DNA from: Verrucomicrobiota bacterium
Lineage (GTDB): Bacteria > Verrucomicrobiota > Verrucomicrobiia > Limisphaerales > SIBE01
Assembly (NCBI GenBank): GCA_016209525.1
Contig: JACQWK010000754.1
Coordinates: forward strand, 1-41,581
Direction of reading: 5' to 3'
DNA length: 41,581 nt
The notes beneath the pieces are model-generated. The model did not search any database. It had not been told where the DNA came from and saw only the letters and a program-made list of their open reading frames with translations. Numbering within the stretch: the stretch's first letter is position 1; every line of letters begins with the position of its first letter. Of the stretch, positions 32,635 to 41,396 are shown piece by piece. The position numbers and the translations under genes were made by a program.

Positions 32635-33693
32635 CTAAGGCCGATGCCACGCGCGATAATAGCGCTGGCCAAGCCGATTCGAATCCGGGTCCTGAAAATC
32701 AAATACGCCCCCCGCGGGCGCGCTGATGACTCGGATCGGTTCCCACTGAACAAGGTCGGCGGAGGCCTCGATAACATAATTGAGCCCCTGTTCGCCGTGG
32801 ACCCGAAATTGAAACTGGCCGTTGGCGGAAATTCCCAGCGGCGCGACCTTGGCCGGAATGGACGGACCGCTCTCGGCCGTGACCGTGTAATTGTCGAAGA
32901 CCATGAAATTGTCGCCCGGCGCCCCCGCTTTGCGCAGGGCCCAAACGGCATCGACGTCACCAAAGGTCAACGCCGCGCCGGTCGTCGTAATGGGCTTCGA
33001 ATTCACAACGATCGCGTCGTTCAGAGTCGCGCTCCACAGATTGCGGGCGAAGTTCATGCTGATCACTAGCTCGTAACCGCCTTCCGTGTCGAATTTCAAT
33101 CCCGTCGGGACAAAGCCTTCGGCGCCATCCAGTCCGTACGCGATCTGGAGTGAATCGTTGTCGAAGTCCAAGCTGAAGAGCCGATCACCCTGGGCGTTAT
33201 AGACGCTCCACCGGAAATCATCATACCGGCCGTTGGTCGAATCGACGATCTGCAACAAGACGGAAAACTTGACGATGGGCTTGTTCGAACTCACCGGCGC
33301 GAAGTTCAGAGGCCGCCAGATGTTGAACATGTCGTCCTTCTGCGCTGGAGGGGCGTAGCCGATGTAAGCCTGCTGTCCGAAGCCTTCAAAGAAATTTGTC
33401 AGAATCCCGTTGCCGCCGGAACCGGTGCTGACCCAATTGTTCTGGCCCACGAGATCGAATCGTGCGTCGTACCCTTCCTCGATTTCAAAACCCGTGGCGT
33501 ACACGACGCGGTCGTAAGCCACATCCGTCTGAGCGAGCGAAGCCGGCATGGAAATCAGAGCGGCAAGCCCGAGCAGACAGACAAGGGGAATGTGATTGGG
33601 TAAAGCTCGAAATCCGAAGCTCGAAATCCGAAACAAATCCCAGATTTCAGGTTCAATATTCATACGTGAATGCGCGTTCTTCGGCGCCTTCAT
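32635..33693 (-). CDS. Secreted lectin-like protein with Verrucomicrobia-type C-terminal tail
   Basis: 352 residues from ATG 33693, or 342 from ATG 33663. A signal peptide (HIPLVCLLGLAALISMPASLAQ) begins about 33 residues in; before it, FRISSFGFRALPN is encoded by a heptamer repeat array (33601-33635). The mature part starts VVYATGFEIEEGYDARFDLVGQNNWVSTGSGGNG, a pattern common to concanavalin-like secreted proteins. It ends FRVHGEQGLNYVIEASADLVQWEPIRVI...FDFQDPDSNRLGQRYYRAWHRP, a C-terminal beta-sandwich tail typical of Verrucomicrobia secreted proteins and similar in style to the end of the 6.2-9.3 kb protein. Function unknown; extracellular carbohydrate binding is possible. Confidence 0.75.
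   Translation of the reverse strand: MKAPKNAHSRMNIEPEIWDLFRISSFGFRALPNHIPLVCLLGLAALISMPASLAQTDVAYDRVVYATGFEIEEGYDARFDLVGQNNWVSTGSGGNGILTNFFEGFGQQAYIGYAPPAQKDDMFNIWRPLNFAPVSSNKPIVKFSVLLQIVDSTNGRYDDFRWSVYNAQGDRLFSLDFDNDSLQIAYGLDGAEGFVPTGLKFDTEGGYELVISMNFARNLWSATLNDAIVVNSKPITTTGAALTFGDVDAVWALRKAGAPGDNFMVFDNYTVTAESGPSIPAKVAPLGISANGQFQFRVHGEQGLNYVIEASADLVQWEPIRVISAPAGGVFDFQDPDSNRLGQRYYRAWHRP
33601..33635. repeat. STRR-like heptamer array inside a coding start region
   Basis: TAAAGCT, CGAAATC, CGAAGCT, CGAAATC, CGAAACA in 7-nt phase. Same unit as 28438-28465. It lies inside the N-terminal leader of the 32635-33693 gene. Confidence 0.8.
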
Positions 33694-33726
33694 GAATCCC
33701 TTCGCCGTATCCGCGCCATCGAAGGG

Positions 33727-36330
33727 TCATCGTTCTTGCCGCTCTCTCCCGCTGCTCGATTCGGTCGGGCGTGACGGAATGGTGTTGCCCGACGAACTGG
33801 TCGAACGGTTCGACGGGGTCATCTGGCTGGGGGAGATCTGCGTCGGCGGCGGTCCCTGCCTCTGGGAGGGAACGATGGAGATTGTGCCGCTCGGCGAGGG
33901 CGAGGGCCGGCTCGAATAATCGGAGAATCCGCGCGAGGGTTGCGGATTGGAAAACTGCGGACGCGAATAGGTCGAGGGAGATCCGTAGTTCGGAGCTTCC
34001 ACCGACGGCGAATAACCGCGCCGTTCCGAATACGCTGGAGTCGGAGGTTTGTACAGCTCCTGTCGATACCGAGGTGTATCCGGCGTTTGAATCGCCGGAG
34101 GCGGCGAGTACGACGGTGTCGGTGTGACGTAAGAGGGAGCGGTCGGCGGCGTGTAAGGACTCGCAGGTCGCGGAGCAAAGGGAGAAGAACTGTCTTGTTG
34201 GGTCAGCGCTCGCGAACGAATCAGCGGCTGATCGTTCGCCTGAAATCGCGAGGATTGGGCCGTGCTTCGCGTCGAGGACTGAATCTCAGCCAATCTGGAC
34301 TCCAGTTCCGACCTCGGTCTGAGCCGGGGGCTGCGCACATTGCCAGTGCCGGGCGTCAGGCGTGACTGCGAATCAATCGTGGCCGCCGCGGAGGATTCCG
34401 TCCGGCTTTGGACTACGGACGGCGTATTCAGCGTCGAACGCGATGACTCTCTTCGCTGCAGGGGCCGGATTGGCGTTTGGATGAGTTGCGGTTCACTCGT
34501 GGCTGATCCCCGGCCCTCTTCAGCGGATTTGAACGCTGCCTGGTTTGCCGGGTCGCCGTTCGGAGCCGTCGAGTTAGCCACTGGGCTCGCTCCGGCCGCT
34601 GGTCTCGCTAGGCTGGTCGAGCGGATGGTGCGCATCCCGGGAGTGTCGGCTTCTTTTCCAAGAACCGGGGCGCTGGCAGCCGGCGAAGTGGCCGCCTCTC
34701 GCAGCGATCCTTGCGAGTTGGAATCGGGCCGCCGGGAAGGGATAGTTGTTCCAGGCTGTGAGGACGGCCTGCTTCCAACCGCCGCAGCACCAGATTGAAT
34801 TCCGCTTTTGGAGATCAGTTCCGGCCGGCGCGAAGCTTCCGAATTTGAAACCAGGGAAGAGGCTGCTCCCGGCCGCGCTGGACTGCCGATGCGCGCGTTC
34901 CCGTCGGGTCGGGTGGGTTTGCGGATTTCCTGGCCGCCGCGTGTCGCCGGCGTTTCGGATGTTTCAACCGGGAGACGAGACCGATAAACGACCAGGTCCG
35001 ATCCATTTCGTTCCAGCCGGTCCGGTCTCACCGACCGGATCGTATTCTGCGGCGTATCCCGCACTTCCACTTTGCGGATTTCAGAACGCGTGATCGTGGC
35101 AATCTTACTGCGGTCGATCCCTTCGTTGACGACGAGTCTATTAGGCCGCTCGACGTAGTTATTGATGATCGTGGTCCTGTTGAACACGTTCACGACGTGC
35201 GGACCATACAAGCGGTGCCTCCAAGGATAAGGGTCATAGAATCGGGCCGTGGGGACGAACGTGTAATAATCCCAGCCGAGCCCAAAATCGAAGCTGAATC
35301 CAACTCTTCTCGAATGGTAACTGAAGCCAAACCCTGGCTCGTAGTAAGCCCCGGGCGGCAATGGTGCCCAACCGGAGTAAGCATCCGAATACCGCCAGGT
35401 AACCCAAGCCGGCCCCCACGTCCTGTCTGGAATCCAGAGCCAACCCCGGCCCGGGTAACTGCACCATCGACCATAGTGAAATGGCGCCCAACCCCAGGAG
35501 TAATCCGAGTGCCAGTACCAGCCGTAATCGCTGTAAAGCCATCGTCCGCGGTGACAGTAGGGTCTCCAGGATGAATCCACGATCGCAACCGTTGGCTGCC
35601 AGACCCTGCCGTATTCGGGGAAGTCATACCAAGTTCCGTACGGCGCCAACGACGAGGAGAAATAGTCGTATTGGACCGGAGGTGCGGGCGCGACGGCAAG
35701 GGGCGGAGCCGGTTGAACTCCGGCCTCAAATTCCGGTGTCGCCGTAATGGCATACGACGGCGCAGAGGGGAGAGTGGCGGCCTGATTCGCAGGCGCCTGC
35801 AAGGTTTGCCCGTTGACGGCGCCGGGCGCTGTCACCGCTACATTGTTTGTCGGCGGCGCTGGGCGTTGCTCGGCCACTTCTGCACGAGCGCCGGTGTGTT
35901 TAATCATGGCCGAAATGACCGATTCCGGAATTCCCAAATCCGCCAGGTAGAGGATTTCCTCCGCCGTCAGTTGGAATGGAGTGGGGTGGTTTTGGACGTA
36001 AGCCAAGAGGACCTCCTCTCCAACGCCGCCTTGAGCGAGACTGACGATTCCCGCGGCGCCTTCGGACAACTGAGCCTCTCCGCTTTGGAGCTTCTCGCCG
36101 AATGTTCTTGCGGGGGCAGCTTGGTTGGTGGTGGCGACGATGCCAGCCGTATCGGCAGGGGCGACGGTGTTGGTCGGGTTGGCGGCATTCGTCAGGACAT
36201 TGGTGATTGCGGGATAAACCGGAACGGTTTCTTGACTGACTTTGACGGACTGGGCTGTGCAGCCGAGGAACTGGGACGCGATTCCGAGCACCGCGAGCAA
36301 GCGCAACGTCGGGATAGGTGCGGGTTTCAT
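33727..36330 (-). CDS. Large lipoprotein-like protein with YVQ domain and aromatic YGWY/WxP motifs
   Basis: 867 residues. AGAGGAG lies 4-5 nt before ATG 36330. The signal ends near a lipobox-like FLGC. Residues ~80-150 carry the helical segment EEVLLAYVQNHPTPFQLTAEEIL...IPESVISAMIKH shared with the 14.6-15.4 kb protein. Residues ~225-400 are very rich in Trp/Tyr: YGTWYDFPEYGRVWQP, YSDYGWYWHSDYSWGWAPFHYGRW, GPAWVTWRYSDAYSGWAPLPPG, resembling the DUF6600 type. The remaining C-terminal half is low-complexity Ser/Pro/Arg/Thr. An envelope location is likely; function unknown. Confidence 0.8.
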   Translation of the reverse strand: MKPAPIPTLRLLAVLGIASQFLGCTAQSVKVSQETVPVYPAITNVLTNAANPTNTVAPADTAGIVATTNQAAPARTFGEKLQSGEAQLSEGAAGIVSLAQGGVGEEVLLAYVQNHPTPFQLTAEEILYLADLGIPESVISAMIKHTGARAEVAEQRPAPPTNNVAVTAPGAVNGQTLQAPANQAATLPSAPSYAITATPEFEAGVQPAPPLAVAPAPPVQYDYFSSSLAPYGTWYDFPEYGRVWQPTVAIVDSSWRPYCHRGRWLYSDYGWYWHSDYSWGWAPFHYGRWCSYPGRGWLWIPDRTWGPAWVTWRYSDAYSGWAPLPPGAYYEPGFGFSYHSRRVGFSFDFGLGWDYYTFVPTARFYDPYPWRHRLYGPHVVNVFNRTTIINNYVERPNRLVVNEGIDRSKIATITRSEIRKVEVRDTPQNTIRSVRPDRLERNGSDLVVYRSRLPVETSETPATRGGQEIRKPTRPDGNARIGSPARPGAASSLVSNSEASRRPELISKSGIQSGAAAVGSRPSSQPGTTIPSRRPDSNSQGSLREAATSPAASAPVLGKEADTPGMRTIRSTSLARPAAGASPVANSTAPNGDPANQAAFKSAEEGRGSATSEPQLIQTPIRPLQRRESSRSTLNTPSVVQSRTESSAAATIDSQSRLTPGTGNVRSPRLRPRSELESRLAEIQSSTRSTAQSSRFQANDQPLIRSRALTQQDSSSPFAPRPASPYTPPTAPSYVTPTPSYSPPPAIQTPDTPRYRQELYKPPTPAYSERRGYSPSVEAPNYGSPSTYSRPQFSNPQPSRGFSDYSSRPSPSPSGTISIVPSQRQGPPPTQISPSQMTPSNRSTSSSGNTIPSRPTESSSGRERQER

Positions 36331-36497
36331 AAGTCTCCTCTTAAGTTAAAGGATTGTGGCCGGGTGTCAAAGCGGCGATCTTTCAGACTTCGCGATGACC
36401 GACAATGTGATCGAACGGGTTACTGCCACGATTCACCGGTATGGGCAGGTTTCGGCGCTGATTCTGTCACATACCGTTTGTCATTAAAACTACCTTA

Positions 36498-36525
36498 TTG
36501 ACTCGATTAGGGCCAACGCTATTCA
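36498..36525 (+). promoter_or_regulatory. Possible promoter for tRNA-Ser
   Basis: TTGACT (36498-36503), a 16-nt spacer and TATTCA (36520-36525). The -35 box is good and the -10 weak. The start would lie about 55 nt before the tRNA. TTCAAGCTTGAA, a 12-bp palindrome, covers 36522-36533. Confidence 0.35.
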
Positions 36526-36586
36526 AGCTTGAAAAGTATTGCATCCATCGGCGGCGTCCCGCAATTTGAGACGAGCACGATCCGGC

Positions 36587-36677
36587 GGAGAGATGGCAGA
36601 GTGGTTTAACGCACACGCCTGGAGAGCGTGAGTGGGCTAATACCCCACCGTGGGTTCGAATCCCACTCTCTCCGCCA
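36587..36677 (+). tRNA. tRNA-Ser (anticodon GGA)
   Basis: Acceptor stem GGAGAGA (36587-36593) pairs with TCTCTCC (36667-36673), followed by discriminator G and encoded CCA (36675-36677). The anticodon arm CACGC-CTGGAGA-GCGTG gives anticodon GGA, reading UCC/UCU. The long variable arm (AGTGGGCTAATACCCCACC) and T-arm GTGGG-TTCGAAT-CCCAC are as expected for a class II tRNA; 91 nt in all. It is not tRNA-Sec, which would have anticodon TCA and a longer acceptor stem. Confidence 0.97.
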
Positions 36678-36733
36678 CTTCATCCGCGTCGGACAACTGT
36701 CGTGGAGGGTTTGCGCAGTCCAACAAAACTTTT

Positions 36734-36869
36734 GGTGGGGCGAGACTCCTGTCGAGCTCTGGAATCCTTCCCGGCAAGATAGTCAGAGCTCGACGTGAGT
36801 CTCGCCCCGCTCAAGTATTCGCGCTGTTTGCGGCGATTCCAGGCGATACTGATAGATTGAAAATGTGCG
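36734..36869. repeat. Composite repeat block, third copy
   Basis: A 77-nt unit bounded by GGTGGGGCGAGACTC and GAGTCTCGCCCCGC (36734-36810), then, inverted, GGCGATACTGATAGATTGAAAAT (about 36842-36869), matching the first module at 1356 and 15676. It fills the space between the tRNA and the enolase-superfamily gene. Confidence 0.8.
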
Positions 36870-36918
36870 CCACGAATTTGTGAAGTCTCCGGTTTGCCGC
36901 AGCGCTTAGCCACGCATT

Positions 36919-38163
36919 TTACCAATGCGTCAACGATCCATCCGGGCGGACGAATAGGTTGCGCCGGCCCGGCTGCGTTACCTCACCGATCTGCGTCAGC
37001 AGTTTCATTTCCATTGTGACCCCGAGGCCTGGCCGGTCGTTCGTGTGGGCTTTCCCGTTCTTGAAGTCCAGGCATTCGGACAGGTGGTCGATGGGCCGGC
37101 CGCCGTAGTTGTATTCCATAATCACCGGGCCGGAGAACGTGGATAGGCAATTGACCAACGCCGCCGTGGCGATGGGGCCAGTGAAGTGCGGAATGATGCC
37201 CACGGCGTGAGTTTCACACATCGCCGCGATTTTCATCATCTCGGTGATGCCGCCGACGTTGGGCAGCGTGGCGCGGATGTAATCGATGTCGTGATTTTCC
37301 ACCAGCCGGTTGAAATCCCAACGCTGGCCCCATTCCTCGCCGTGCGTCAGAGGCACGGTGGTCATCTGCCGAAGTTTCGGCAAATCTTGATGCGCGTGTT
37401 CGTCGCGCACGGGGTCCTCGACGAAGTAAGGCTCGTACTCCTCGATCAGTTTGCAGGCGCGCAACGCGTCGCTGAAATCGAAACGTTGATGGAAATCGAT
37501 GCACCAGTCGCCATCCGGGCCGACTCCTTCGCGCGCCTCTTTGCAGTCCGCCGCGACCTTGCGCACGCGTTCGTGTGAATTGAAGACGCCGCCGATTTGG
37601 GTGTCGCCGGCGCCGATTCGGAACGCTCGGTAACCGGCTTCGATCGTGGCGCGGGCGCGTTCCTTCAAGCCCGGCCGCGCGCCGCCCTGCTGCGAGCCGG
37701 AAGGACGGACTCCTCCCGTGACGTAGCATTCGCAATAATTCCGGACGGTGCCACCCAGCAGCTCGTGCACCGGTAAGCCGAGCGCTCTCCCTTTGATGTC
37801 CCACAGTGCCAAGTCGAGCGCCCCCAGCGCGTGAACCTTCTCCCGGCCCGGCGGATAGAACCAGGCGATGTACATCTCTTGCCAGAGCGCTTCGATCTTG
37901 AATGGGTTTTTGCCGATGAGCGTTCCGGCGCATTGTTCCAAGGTATCCTTCGAGCCGCCCTCGCCGATTCCAGTGATTCCGATGTCGGTCTCCACGGTGA
38001 CGATCATGTTGCTTTGGTTGAACAGTTCGTTCAGGTTCGGCGGCCGGTAGATTCGGATTCGGGTGATCTTCGCCTTCGGCAACGCGGCTTCGGTGCGGAA
38101 CGGCCAGATCGCCGCCGCAGCGGGCAGGGTCATCAGGGATTTCAGGAATGTTCGTCGGTGCAT
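36919..38163 (-). CDS. Exported enolase-superfamily (mandelate racemase-like) enzyme
   Basis: 414 residues from ATG 38163 (GAGGAG about 7 nt upstream); the frame is open to 38295 but the signal peptide begins here. A Tat-like signal is MHRRTFLKSLMTLPAAAAIW. The barrel carries the metal-ligand pattern D223 (CIDFHQ), E249 (FVEDP) and E276/E277 (HGEEWG), and H326 in GIIPHFTGP as the dyad histidine. The KxK motif of mandelate racemase is not seen: the segment reads YRAFRIGAG. Members dehydrate or racemise sugar acids. It is divergent from the hydrolase downstream. The substrate is unknown. Confidence 0.85.
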   Translation of the reverse strand: MHRRTFLKSLMTLPAAAAIWPFRTEAALPKAKITRIRIYRPPNLNELFNQSNMIVTVETDIGITGIGEGGSKDTLEQCAGTLIGKNPFKIEALWQEMYIAWFYPPGREKVHALGALDLALWDIKGRALGLPVHELLGGTVRNYCECYVTGGVRPSGSQQGGARPGLKERARATIEAGYRAFRIGAGDTQIGGVFNSHERVRKVAADCKEAREGVGPDGDWCIDFHQRFDFSDALRACKLIEEYEPYFVEDPVRDEHAHQDLPKLRQMTTVPLTHGEEWGQRWDFNRLVENHDIDYIRATLPNVGGITEMMKIAAMCETHAVGIIPHFTGPIATAALVNCLSTFSGPVIMEYNYGGRPIDHLSECLDFKNGKAHTNDRPGLGVTMEMKLLTQIGEVTQPGRRNLFVRPDGSLTHW

Positions 38164-38650
38164 AATTTTCTCCTCTTGATGGAGCGGGTGGCTGGATATT
38201 GGTGATAGGAATTGGGTTCTCAGTGCTGTGACGCTAACCACCGCGAAGGCGTCCGAGCAAGGGAAAAGGCCGAACGTCTGCGATTCCTCGGTCACGGCGC
38301 GGAATGAGACGAGAGGTCAGACGCAACTCTCACACTTTGCAAAGTGTGAGAGTTGCAGGGCCCGTCTCCCTCTCCCTGCAATCGAGGATTGCGCCTCAAG
38401 AAGATTTGATGCGTGGCCAGTTTCGCTGACAAGACACACGCGCCTGGGTCGGCTGCAACACGCCGGCGGCCTTTAACTGTCCGTCTTACCTGCAGCTTGC
38501 GGATCTGGGAGGAATGCCGCGTTGAAGTTCGTGAACTAACCCCCTGGCAGTCGATGCACCAATCTGGCCCCCCCGCCATCGGGCACAAATTCTTCTCCTC
38601 TGAGCCTGTCGAACTTGCTTCAATCACAGCCTACAACAACAATTCCTGTT
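38164..38650. other. Divergent intergenic region
   Basis: The region between the two divergent start codons (38163 and 38651). It holds the 34-bp palindrome at 38323-38356 and nothing else that I can support; overlapping short frames have no ribosome-binding site or motif. Confidence 0.5.
38323..38356. repeat. Perfect 34-bp palindrome
   Basis: Arms GCAACTCTCACACTTTG (17 nt) and CAAAGTGTGAGAGTTGC meet with no loop. It could be a regulator operator for the divergent genes, a cruciform, or a repeat copy; only one copy is in the window. Confidence 0.85.
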
Positions 38651-39988
38651 ATGAACTTGGAAAGAGCTATTGAAACCAGAGTCATCGCCCGCCGGAAGGG
38701 CACCCTTGACAATTCTAGCCGGCGGGAGTTTGTCCGCCGACTGACAGCGGGATTGTGCCTCCCTTTTGCAGCCGGCGAAGACGCCTCGTCAGAGGCCGCT
38801 CCCGGCGCTGCCGGCGCCCCGGCTCGGGTTGCGCGAGCAACGCAACGCGCGACGACGGCGCGCACCGAATCCGATGTCGGCTCGCTGTGGCCGTTCATTC
38901 AGAGCCAAGCCATCTCGGGAGAGTTTCCGCTTTCTTGGCTTCGGCCGGAGTTCAAGAACCTCTCGGCCTGGAAACGCAAAGCGCGCGGCAAACTGCTGGA
39001 ACTGCTCCATTACTCGCCAGCCAAGTGCGACCCCCGCGGAGAGGTCGTCGAACGGGTCGATGTGGGAGATTACATCCGGGAGAAGGTCTATTTTAGCACC
39101 ACTCCCGACCTTCGCGTGCCGGCCCTTGTGCTGGTGCCGAAGAAAGTGAAGCTTCCGGCGCCGGGCCTCGTGGCCCTGCACGACCACGGCGGATTTTATT
39201 TATGGGGCAAAGAGAAGATCATCGAAATCGAGGGCGAACATTCGGTTCTCGCCAATTTCAAGAAGAGCTATTACGGCGGCAAAAGCATCGCGAGCGAATT
39301 GGCACGCCAGGGTTACGTGGTCGTCGTCATCGACATGTTTTACTGGGGGGAACGGCGGATGTTGCTCGACGACGATTCCGCCGATTGGCGCGACCGCCCG
39401 CGAGACATCAAGCCGGAGCGCATCGCGGAATTCAACCGCCGCGCCGGACAAAATGAGCAACTCATTGGGCGCACGATCTTCTCGGCAGGCTTCACGTGGT
39501 CGGGCGTGATGTTCTGGGATGACGTCCGCACCGTCGATTACTTGCTCACGCGGCCGGAAGTGGACAAGAACCGCATTGGCTGCGTGGGCTTGTCAGTCGG
39601 CGGCTTGCGGTCGTGTCACCTGGCCGCACTAGACGAGCGGATTAAAGCCGCCGTGGTCGTGGGCTGGATGGCGTCATTTCCACGCCAGTTGCGCCGCCAC
39701 ATTCGAAACACCATCGGCCACACGAAAGTCGTTCCAGGCCTCTACCGACATCTGGATTACCCCGATATCGCCTCGCTTGCGATGCCGAGGGCGCTGCTGG
39801 TGATCAACGGGAGCAAGGACGGGCTTTTCGACCTCGATGGCGTGCGCGCCAGTTCCAACAAGCTCAACGCCTGTTACAAGAAGGCCGGAGTGCCAAAGAA
39901 ATGCCGCACGCGCCTCTACGACACGCCGCACGAATTCAATGCCGAGATGCAGGCGGAAGCATGGGAATGGCTCAAGCGATGGGTGTGA
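38651..39988 (+). CDS. Exported alpha/beta hydrolase (dienelactone hydrolase / acetylxylan esterase-like)
   Basis: 445 residues from ATG 38651. A Tat-like signal (SRREFVRRLTAGLCLPFAA) lies near the N-terminus. The nucleophile elbow is GLSVGG with S315; candidate acid D390 (in NGSKDGLFD) and H427 (in DTPHEFN) complete the triad. PALVLVPKKVKLPAPGLVALHDHGG and GYVVVVIDMFYWGERRM are typical of large bacterial dienelactone-hydrolase-like esterases. It may act on acetylated or lactone sugar derivatives, which would fit the divergent sugar-acid enzyme. The substrate is inferred. Confidence 0.88.
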   Translation: MNLERAIETRVIARRKGTLDNSSRREFVRRLTAGLCLPFAAGEDASSEAAPGAAGAPARVARATQRATTARTESDVGSLWPFIQSQAISGEFPLSWLRPEFKNLSAWKRKARGKLLELLHYSPAKCDPRGEVVERVDVGDYIREKVYFSTTPDLRVPALVLVPKKVKLPAPGLVALHDHGGFYLWGKEKIIEIEGEHSVLANFKKSYYGGKSIASELARQGYVVVVIDMFYWGERRMLLDDDSADWRDRPRDIKPERIAEFNRRAGQNEQLIGRTIFSAGFTWSGVMFWDDVRTVDYLLTRPEVDKNRIGCVGLSVGGLRSCHLAALDERIKAAVVVGWMASFPRQLRRHIRNTIGHTKVVPGLYRHLDYPDIASLAMPRALLVINGSKDGLFDLDGVRASSNKLNACYKKAGVPKKCRTRLYDTPHEFNAEMQAEAWEWLKRWV

Positions 39989-40071
39989 AAAGAATTCCGA
40001 TGGTCGCATTCTCTGCCAACTTGGCGTAGGGTTCTCGGAAGAATCCGTGGCACGGGAAACTTGCCTGTGCC

Positions 40072-40184
40072 GGCGGGCTGCCAGCCCGCCAGCCAGCGGA
40101 TGCCGCAGCTCACCCAGTGGTGAGTCTTCGCGGCACTGGAATTACGGCGGCAAGTTGCCGCCGCCCACAGCCAAGTTGGCTGTG
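40072..40184. repeat. Hairpin-cluster repeat
   Basis: Four hairpins in 113 nt: GGCGGGCT-GCC-AGCCCGCC (40072-40090), CTCACC-CAGT-GGTGAG (40109-40124), GGCGGCAA-G-TTGCCGCC (40146-40162) and CACAGCCAA-G-TTGGCTGTG (40166-40184). Same design as 28709-28853. It occupies most of the gap between the hydrolase and purM, which holds no gene. Confidence 0.7.
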
Positions 40185-40313
40185 CTACCCACCCTGATTG
40201 AATTCTTCAGGCGAAGCGGGTTTATCAAAAGTGGGGCAGAAATCTTGCCTGTCTCGGAGGCGCGTCGTTATTTCAGGAGGGAGGAGTCAGGCTTGAAGCC
40301 CGCCCTTCTTTGA

Positions 40314-41396
40314 CTAAACGACCCGCGCGGTTCCTGTCCCGCGCGCGACCTCGCCGATGAACCACGCTTTGTGGTGCTGGGAAAGAATCGACTTCAGAAC
40401 CGCGTGCGCCTTGGCGCCGGAAACGACTGCGATCATTCCGATTCCCATGTTGAACACCTGGTACAGTTCGGCTTCGCGGACTCCACCTTTGGCCTGGATG
40501 ATCTGGAAAACCGGGAGAACCTCCCAGGATCCTTTGCGGATGATCGCATCGCAGGTGTCCGGCAAGATGCGCGGGATGTTGTCGATGAATCCGCCGCCCG
40601 TGATGTGAGCGAAGGCGCGGATGATGGGCGAGGGGCGAGGGGCGAGGGGCGATGGGTGGCGAGCCGCACCGTTGAATTGGCGCAACAACTGTTGCACGAG
40701 CGGCCCATAGCTGACATGCACTTTCAGCAATTCGTCCCCGATCGAGTTGCCCAATTCGCTAACGCGGCTGCTTGGCTTCAGTCTCAAGCGTTCAAAAAAA
40801 ATCTTTCGCGCCAGCGAGTAGCCGTTCGTGTGGAGGCCGCTCGAGGCGATGCCGATCACCGCGTCACCAGGCCGCACGGTCTTTGTGCCATCCAGCATTC
40901 TGGATTTCTCGACCACGCCGACGATGGTGCCGCTCACGTCGTACTCGCCTTTTTGATAGAAGCCCGGCATTTGCGCGGTCTCACCGCCGATCAACGCGCA
41001 GCGGTTTTCCGCGCACGCTTTGGCAAAGCCGCGGATAATTTCCGCGAACACGCGGGGCTTGAGAGTGCCGGTGCCGATGTAATCGAGGAAGAAAAGCGGT
41101 TCCGCGCCAAGGACCGCAATGTCGTTGACGCAATGATTCACCAGGTCCTGGCCGATGGTGTCATGCCGATCCATGGCGAAGGCGATCTTCAGTTTTGTCC
41201 CCACCCCATCGACGCTGGAAACAAGCACTGGCCGGCGATACTGGCGTGTGTCGAGGGCAAAAAGTCCGCCAAAGCCTCCCACCTTCCCGAGGACTTCGCG
41301 GCGATGCGTCCTGGCGAGCATTTGCGGCAGCGTGGCTTTGACTTTGTTGCCCAGGTCGATATCGACACCGGCGGCAGCGTAGGCGTTTTTCGTCAT
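40314..41396 (-). CDS. purM: Phosphoribosylformylglycinamidine cyclo-ligase (AIR synthetase)
   Basis: 360 residues from ATG 41396, chosen because YAAAGVDIDLGNKV is the usual PurM N-terminus; the frame is open to 41483 but that part is not conserved. Motifs: VSSVDGVGTKLKIA, ALIGGETAQMPGFY, DAVIGIASSGLHTNGYSL, HITGGGFIDNIPRIL. PurM makes aminoimidazole ribotide in purine synthesis, in the cytoplasm. Length is slightly above the usual 345 because of an in-frame insertion (RHPSPLAPRPSPIIRA) encoded by the heptamer array at 40625-40652. No purine neighbours are seen. Confidence 0.97.
   Translation of the reverse strand: MTKNAYAAAGVDIDLGNKVKATLPQMLARTHRREVLGKVGGFGGLFALDTRQYRRPVLVSSVDGVGTKLKIAFAMDRHDTIGQDLVNHCVNDIAVLGAEPLFFLDYIGTGTLKPRVFAEIIRGFAKACAENRCALIGGETAQMPGFYQKGEYDVSGTIVGVVEKSRMLDGTKTVRPGDAVIGIASSGLHTNGYSLARKIFFERLRLKPSSRVSELGNSIGDELLKVHVSYGPLVQQLLRQFNGAARHPSPLAPRPSPIIRAFAHITGGGFIDNIPRILPDTCDAIIRKGSWEVLPVFQIIQAKGGVREAELYQVFNMGIGMIAVVSGAKAHAVLKSILSQHHKAWFIGEVARGTGTARVV
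40625..40652. repeat. STRR-like heptamer array inside purM
   Basis: TGGGCGA then GGGGCGA three times in exact 7-nt phase, followed by a diverged TGGGTGG. On the coding strand it gives a Pro/Ser/Arg-rich stretch just before AHITGGGFIDNIPR. Confidence 0.9.

Noticed and set aside
36587..36677. tRNA-Sec, given the candidate selenoprotein
   Set aside because: The anticodon loop is CTGGAGA, giving GGA (serine), and the acceptor stem is a normal 7 bp.
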